This document shows positions 59,937 to 64,000 of a DNA stretch of 64,000 nt, one piece after another. Source of the DNA: Caulobacteraceae bacterium. Its GTDB lineage: Bacteria; Pseudomonadota; Alphaproteobacteria; Caulobacterales; Caulobacteraceae. Under the pieces are notes generated by a model. That model saw only the letters and a program-made list of their open reading frames with translations. It searched no databases and was not told the origin of the DNA. Location of the stretch: positions 1 to 64,000 of the forward strand of contig DAIDGR010000079.1 of NCBI GenBank assembly GCA_027452265.1, read 5' to 3'. A program made the position numbers and the translations under genes. Numbering within the stretch: position 1 is the first letter of the stretch; each line of letters begins with the position of its first letter.

Positions 59937-61345
59937 GCGCGCCCGACACCTTTGACCTCATCATTCTGGGCGCCGGGCCTGGCGGCTATGTGGCCGCGAT
60001 CCGGGCCGGCCAGCTTGGTCTCAAGACGGCCATCGTCGAGCGCGAGGCGCTTGGCGGAATCTGTCTCAACTGGGGCTGCATCCCGACCAAGGCCCTGCTG
60101 CGCTCGGGCGAGGTCTATGAGGCGCTCGACCATCTGGGCGAATACGGCGTTTCCGTTCAGGGGCGGGCCTATGACTTCGAGGCTGTGGTGCAACGCTCAC
60201 GCAAGGTCGCCCAGCAGCTCTCTGCCGGCGTCGCCTTCCTGATGAAAAAGCACAAGGCCAGCGTCATCGAAGGCGTGGCAAGCCTGGTCAAGGGCGCGTC
60301 AGCCCCACAGGTGAAGGTGGCGCTGAAGGGCGGCGGCGAACGGCTCCTGACCGCCAGGAACGTGATTTTGGCGACCGGCGCGCGGGCCCGGGAAATCCCT
60401 GCCGCCGGCCTCGTGGCCGATGGCGAGCGTATCTGGACCTATCGCGACGCCATGGTTCCAAAGGCGACTCCCAAGTCCCTTCTGGTGATCGGCTCGGGCG
60501 CGATCGGCATTGAGTTCGCCAGCTTCTATCGTGCGCTCGGCGTCGAGGTGACGGTGATCGAGGCCTTGCCGCGCATCCTGCCGCAGGAGGACGCGGAGAT
60601 TTCGGCCGCCGCCCAGGCGGCCTTTGAAAAGCGCGGGCTCGCCTTTCGCGTCGGGGCCAATGTGAAGAAGCTTTCGCGGACCGGCGGGGGGGTCGCCGCC
60701 GAGATCGAACGCGAAGGAAAGACCGAACGCCTGGAGGCGGAGCGCGCCATCATTGCGGTGGGCATCGTCGCCAATCTTGAAGGCGTCGGGGTCGAGGCCC
60801 TCGGCCTTGCCTGCGAGCGCGGACATGTGGTGGTCGACGCGCATGGGGCGACCAACGTGCCGGGTCTCTACGCCATCGGCGACGTCGCGGGTCCGCCCTG
60901 GCTCGCGCACAAGGCCATGCATGAGGCGGTGCATTGCGTCGAGCATATCGCCGGCGTGGCGGGACCTCGGACGCCGGCGCCGATTCCAAGCTGTACCTAT
61001 TCAACCCCCCAGATCGCCTCGGTGGGCCTTACCGAAGACCAGGCAAAGGCCGCGGGACGCAAGGTACGGGTCGGGCGTTTTCCCTTCCGGGTCAACGGCA
61101 AGGCCATCGCGGCGGGCGAAACCACGGGCCTGGTCAAGACGCTGTTCGACGCCGAAACCGGGGCTCTCGTCGGTGCGCACATGCTGGGCGCCGAGGTGAC
61201 GGAGATGATCCAGGGGTTTGCCCTGGCCATGACCCTGGAGGCGACTGAGGCTGAAATCTTCGCCACGGTATTTCCCCACCCCACGCTCAGCGAAGTCATG
61301 CACGAGGCCGCTCTGGCGGCCTACGATCGGCCCCTGCACATCTGA
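59933..61345 (+). CDS. lpdA: Dihydrolipoyl dehydrogenase (E3)
   Basis: A 470-residue flavoprotein that reoxidises lipoamide with NAD. The FAD-binding motif is ILGAGPGGYVAAIRAGQLG, the redox-active disulfide GGICLNWGCIPTK, the NAD-binding site VIGSGAIGIEFASFYR, and the C-terminal base HPHPTLSE-type segment FPHPTLSEVMHEA. GTG start overlapping the preceding peroxidase gene (GTGA). Its 3' end converges on the acyl-CoA synthetase gene with a 15-base gap. Confidence 0.97.
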   Translation: MSAPDTFDLIILGAGPGGYVAAIRAGQLGLKTAIVEREALGGICLNWGCIPTKALLRSGEVYEALDHLGEYGVSVQGRAYDFEAVVQRSRKVAQQLSAGVAFLMKKHKASVIEGVASLVKGASAPQVKVALKGGGERLLTARNVILATGARAREIPAAGLVADGERIWTYRDAMVPKATPKSLLVIGSGAIGIEFASFYRALGVEVTVIEALPRILPQEDAEISAAAQAAFEKRGLAFRVGANVKKLSRTGGGVAAEIEREGKTERLEAERAIIAVGIVANLEGVGVEALGLACERGHVVVDAHGATNVPGLYAIGDVAGPPWLAHKAMHEAVHCVEHIAGVAGPRTPAPIPSCTYSTPQIASVGLTEDQAKAAGRKVRVGRFPFRVNGKAIAAGETTGLVKTLFDAETGALVGAHMLGAEVTEMIQGFALAMTLEATEAEIFATVFPHPTLSEVMHEAALAAYDRPLHI

Positions 61346-61360
61346 GGGCCCCAGGAGGGG

Positions 61361-62929
61361 TCAGCCGGCCTCGGCCATGCGCTGTACGGCGACATAGTCG
61401 ATCTTGCCTGAGCCCAGGACCGGGATCTCTGACGCTTTGACGATACGGCGGGGCACGGCGAGTTCTGGCGCGCCCTCCCTTTGCGCATGAGCGATCAGGG
61501 CTGTGACGTCAGCGTCGCGCGCATCAGTGACGAGGACCAGGCGCTCACCCTTGCGGCCGTCGGCCAGCGTCACCACGGCGTGCCGCCCCCCTGGCCAGAG
61601 CCCTGACGCGAGGTCTTCAGCCGCGTTCAGCGAGATCATCTCTCCGCCCACCTTGGCGAAGCGTTTGACCCGGCCGACGATGGTCAGCCAGTCGCCGTCC
61701 ATCTCCACCACATCGCCCGTATCGTGCCATCCCCCGGGGGGCGGCTCGAGAACACCGTGCTCGTCGAGATAGCCCATCATAATGTTGGGGCCCTTGACGA
61801 ACAGGCGCCCGCCCACCGGGATGCCGGGCACGGGCTCAAGGCGGGTCTCCATGGCCGGAAGCAGCCCGCCCACGGTGCCGCGCCGATTGTCCGTCGGCTT
61901 GTTCACCGCAATCACCGGCGAGGCTTCGGTCGCCCCATACCCCTCCAGAACCGGCAGGGCGCCAAATCGCGAGGCGATCATGGCGTGGGTCTCATCGCGC
62001 ACCCTTTCGGCGCCGCAGACAATGAATTCGAGACTTTCGAAATCGGCCCGTTCGGCCGCGCGCGCATATTGGTTGAGGAAGGTATCCGTGGCGAGGAGCA
62101 CGCTCGCCCGCGCCTCGCGGATCAATTCGACAACCACCTTGGTATGCAGAGGGCTGGGATATTGGAACGCCTTCAACCCCTCGAGGATGGGCAACATCAC
62201 GCCCCCCGTCAGGCCAAAGCAGTGGAAGATCGGCAGAGGGTTGAACATCACCCAGTCCGGGTCGAGGTCGATATGGCCGGCGATCTGGACGACATTGGAA
62301 AGAATGTTGGCGTGGCTCAGCACCACGCCGCGCGGGGCGCCAAAACTCCCTGAGGTAAAGAGGATGACGGCGCGGTCGTCGGGGGACTGCGCCACGCGGC
62401 TCCGGCGCGGACTCAACGACGCCAGGAGAGCTCGCAGTCGATCCGGTGTCTTGATGCTGGCGCGGACGTCCTCGAGATAGGTGATGGTGCAATGCTCTTC
62501 GAGCGCATCGACCAGATCATGCAGCTTGCCCTGCTCGATGAACCGGTGCGACGTCAGAACCCGGGTCACGCCCGCCAGACGCACCGCCGCGCGCAGATTG
62601 CGAATCCCGGACGTGAAGTTGAGCATCGCCGGCGTGCGGCCATAGGCGTGCAGGGCAAACAGGGTGACAACCCCGGCGCTGGAGGAGGGGAGCATGACGC
62701 CCACGACCTCGCCTCGCCTCGTCAAGCCCGCGATCTTGTGACCCAGGGCAAAGCTGGCCCGGATAAGGTCGGTATAGGTGAGGGGATTGCGTTCCTGGTC
62801 CTCCAGGATCGTCTTGGACGGACCATGCTTTCGGGCGGCGTCCAGCAGGGCGTCGAAGAGACTGCGACGCCAGGCCCCAGGGTCGAGGGGTTTGGGAAGG
62901 ACGGGTTTGGGATCGACGGGTTTGGTCAC
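61361..62929 (-). CDS. AMP-dependent acyl-CoA/acyl-ACP synthetase
   Basis: A 522-residue member of the ANL superfamily that would adenylate a fatty acid and pass it to CoA or ACP. Motifs are [20 protein letters not shown] (a variant of the P-loop), YGATEASP, and [21 protein letters not shown]. It resembles the synthetase half of Aas, so lysophospholipid or acyl-ACP recycling is possible. The N-terminal residues include a threefold KP(V/L)xP repeat. GTG at 62929 is the start used; no better one is near. It is divergent from lipA. Confidence 0.88.
   Translation of the reverse strand: MTKPVDPKPVLPKPLDPGAWRRSLFDALLDAARKHGPSKTILEDQERNPLTYTDLIRASFALGHKIAGLTRRGEVVGVMLPSSSAGVVTLFALHAYGRTPAMLNFTSGIRNLRAAVRLAGVTRVLTSHRFIEQGKLHDLVDALEEHCTITYLEDVRASIKTPDRLRALLASLSPRRSRVAQSPDDRAVILFTSGSFGAPRGVVLSHANILSNVVQIAGHIDLDPDWVMFNPLPIFHCFGLTGGVMLPILEGLKAFQYPSPLHTKVVVELIREARASVLLATDTFLNQYARAAERADFESLEFIVCGAERVRDETHAMIASRFGALPVLEGYGATEASPVIAVNKPTDNRRGTVGGLLPAMETRLEPVPGIPVGGRLFVKGPNIMMGYLDEHGVLEPPPGGWHDTGDVVEMDGDWLTIVGRVKRFAKVGGEMISLNAAEDLASGLWPGGRHAVVTLADGRKGERLVLVTDARDADVTALIAHAQREGAPELAVPRRIVKASEIPVLGSGKIDYVAVQRMAEAG
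62888..62925. repeat. Threefold 15-base repeat in the acyl-CoA synthetase N-terminus
   Basis: GGGTTTGG occurs at 62888, 62903 and 62918 with a strict 15-base period. On the coding (minus) strand it gives the pentapeptides [10 protein letters not shown] and KPLDP. It looks like a recent tandem expansion close to the start codon. Confidence 0.75.
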
Positions 62930-63051
62930 GGACGATCTTCCCCCAGAGTTTTTTGTTACGCGGTCCTAAACGCCACCACGCGGCGCGTGACAAGACGTCG
63001 GGTTCACGCAAGACGCTTGATCCGGACGGCGTCAGGCCCGATCTAGGGGTC

Positions 63052-64000
63052 ATGCCGACGGTGATCGATAGAACCGCGGCCGCGGCCTCGCGGCATCCGG
63101 AGAAACGTGAACGGGAGGCAAGCCCTCGCCTGCCCAAGCCCCCCTGGCTCAAGGTCAAGGCTCCCGGATCGCCCGGCTATATGGCGACTCGCCGGATCGT
63201 GAAGGATCATGGTCTCGCCACCGTGTGCGAAGAGGCCGCCTGCCCCAATATCGGCGAGTGCTGGAGCCAGTCCCACGCCACGATGATGATTATGGGCGAG
63301 ACCTGTACGCGGGCTTGCGCCTTCTGCAACGTCGCCACCGGCCTGCCTGCGCCGCTTGACCCGACCGAGCCGGAGCGGGTGGCGGACGCCGTGGCGCTCA
63401 TGCGGCTCAGCCACGTGGTGATCACCTCAGTGGATCGCGACGACCTCGAGGACGGCGGGGCGGCGCATTTTGCCGCCACGGTGCGGGCGATCCGGGACCG
63501 GGCGCCGGCCGCGACCCTGGAGATTCTGACCCCTGACTTTCTGCGAAAGCCGGACTCCGCCGCGGACCTCGTGATCGACTCCCACCCCGACGTGTTCAAT
63601 CACAATCTTGAGACGACGCCCCGGCTCTATCTCTCGATCCGACCCGGCGCGCGGTACTATCATTCGCTGCGTCTGCTGGAGAGGGTCAAGACCCGGGCGA
63701 GCGAGGTGTTCACCAAGTCTGGCCTGATGGTGGGTCTCGGCGAGACCAAGGCTGAGGTCATGCAGGTTATGGACGACATGCGCTCCGCCGGCGTCGACTT
63801 CATTACAATTGGTCAGTACCTGCAGCCGACCCCTCGCCATGCGCCGATCGATCGCTTCTGGACGCCGGAAGAGTTCGAAGCCCTCGCCGTGATCGCGCGG
63901 GCGAAGGGCTTTCTGATGGTCTCGGCAAGCCCCCTGACGCGATCTTCGCACCATGCCGGCGAGGACTTCGCCCAGTTACGTGAGGCGCGGCGTGAAGCGA
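63052..64000 (+). CDS. lipA: Lipoyl synthase, N-terminal part
   Basis: The gene runs off the window end; 316 complete codons are visible. It is a radical-SAM enzyme that inserts two sulfur atoms into octanoyl groups. The auxiliary cluster cysteines lie in [12 protein letters not shown], and the radical-SAM cluster in CTRACAFC, followed by LEILTPDFL and a [12 protein letters not shown] site. The ATG at 63052 follows TAGGGG. The 122 bases to the divergent synthetase gene carry both promoters. It would modify the lipoyl domains of PdhB and PdhC encoded upstream. Only a few residues of the usual length of about 325 should be missing. Confidence 0.96.
   Translation, partial: MPTVIDRTAAAASRHPEKREREASPRLPKPPWLKVKAPGSPGYMATRRIVKDHGLATVCEEAACPNIGECWSQSHATMMIMGETCTRACAFCNVATGLPAPLDPTEPERVADAVALMRLSHVVITSVDRDDLEDGGAAHFAATVRAIRDRAPAATLEILTPDFLRKPDSAADLVIDSHPDVFNHNLETTPRLYLSIRPGARYYHSLRLLERVKTRASEVFTKSGLMVGLGETKAEVMQVMDDMRSAGVDFITIGQYLQPTPRHAPIDRFWTPEEFEALAVIARAKGFLMVSASPLTRSSHHAGEDFAQLREARREA

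Overview
This window looks like a chromosomal segment of a high-GC alphaproteobacterium of the Caulobacterales (Caulobacter/Phenylobacterium type). The evidence is the gene order rpsB-tsf/pyrH-frr-uppS-cdsA-dxr-rseP-bamA-skp-lpxD-fabZ-lpxA-lpxI-lpxB, the order gltA-gltX/comEC/lexA-trpCDGE-ppiD, the order eno-ftsB-pdhABC-lpdA-lipA, the use of LpxI for lipid A, LexA boxes of the GTTC-N7-GTTC type, and a 29-residue SOS membrane peptide of the SidA kind. No tRNA, rRNA, CRISPR array, prophage or insertion sequence was recognised. Coding density is very high and many neighbours overlap by 1-4 bases. No stretch above 300 bases lacks a gene; the longest gaps are 52160-52422 and 48112-48362.

Region 1 (1-17126) is a mixed, mostly catabolic block. 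It holds the end of a biotin-dependent carboxylase, a DUF1489 gene, a coupled pair of acyl-CoA dehydrogenases divergent from a cytochrome P450, a Nudix hydrolase, an SDR, NAD kinase, a P-loop kinase-like protein, a class II aldolase, the ribosome-rescue factor ArfB, an amidase, a 2OG-Fe(II) oxygenase, an ELM1-family protein, two alpha/beta hydrolases, a DsbA-like lipoprotein and a protein like the large subunit of dimethylformamidase.

Region 2 (17127-36212) is the conserved replication, translation and envelope core. It starts with the small SOS gene under two tandem LexA boxes, directly before dnaE. Then come rpsB-tsf, a strong terminator, and a run from pyrH to lpxB for UMP phosphorylation, ribosome recycling, undecaprenyl and phospholipid synthesis, isoprenoids, regulated proteolysis, outer-membrane protein assembly and lipid A.

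Region 3 (36185-48111), mostly on the minus strand, carries gltA, gltX, lexA, trpC-D-G-E and ppiD, with comEC on the plus strand. lexA has its own LexA box, so the SOS repressor and one of its likely targets lie in the same window.

Region 4 (48363-64000) holds tpiA, secG, pyrG, a YjbR-family gene, palindromic intergenic repeats, a cysteine-rich exported protein, rpmF, an enoyl-CoA hydratase, eno, ftsB and the pyruvate dehydrogenase operon. A GFA-family gene and a glutathione peroxidase gene are threaded between the pdh genes. An acyl-CoA/acyl-ACP synthetase-like gene and the start of lipA close the window; LipA would lipoylate the E1-beta and E2 lipoyl domains encoded just upstream.

The most interesting element is the small SOS-controlled gene at 17220-17309 with its double operator. 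Most of the rest is well-known core biology with some unusual local arrangements.
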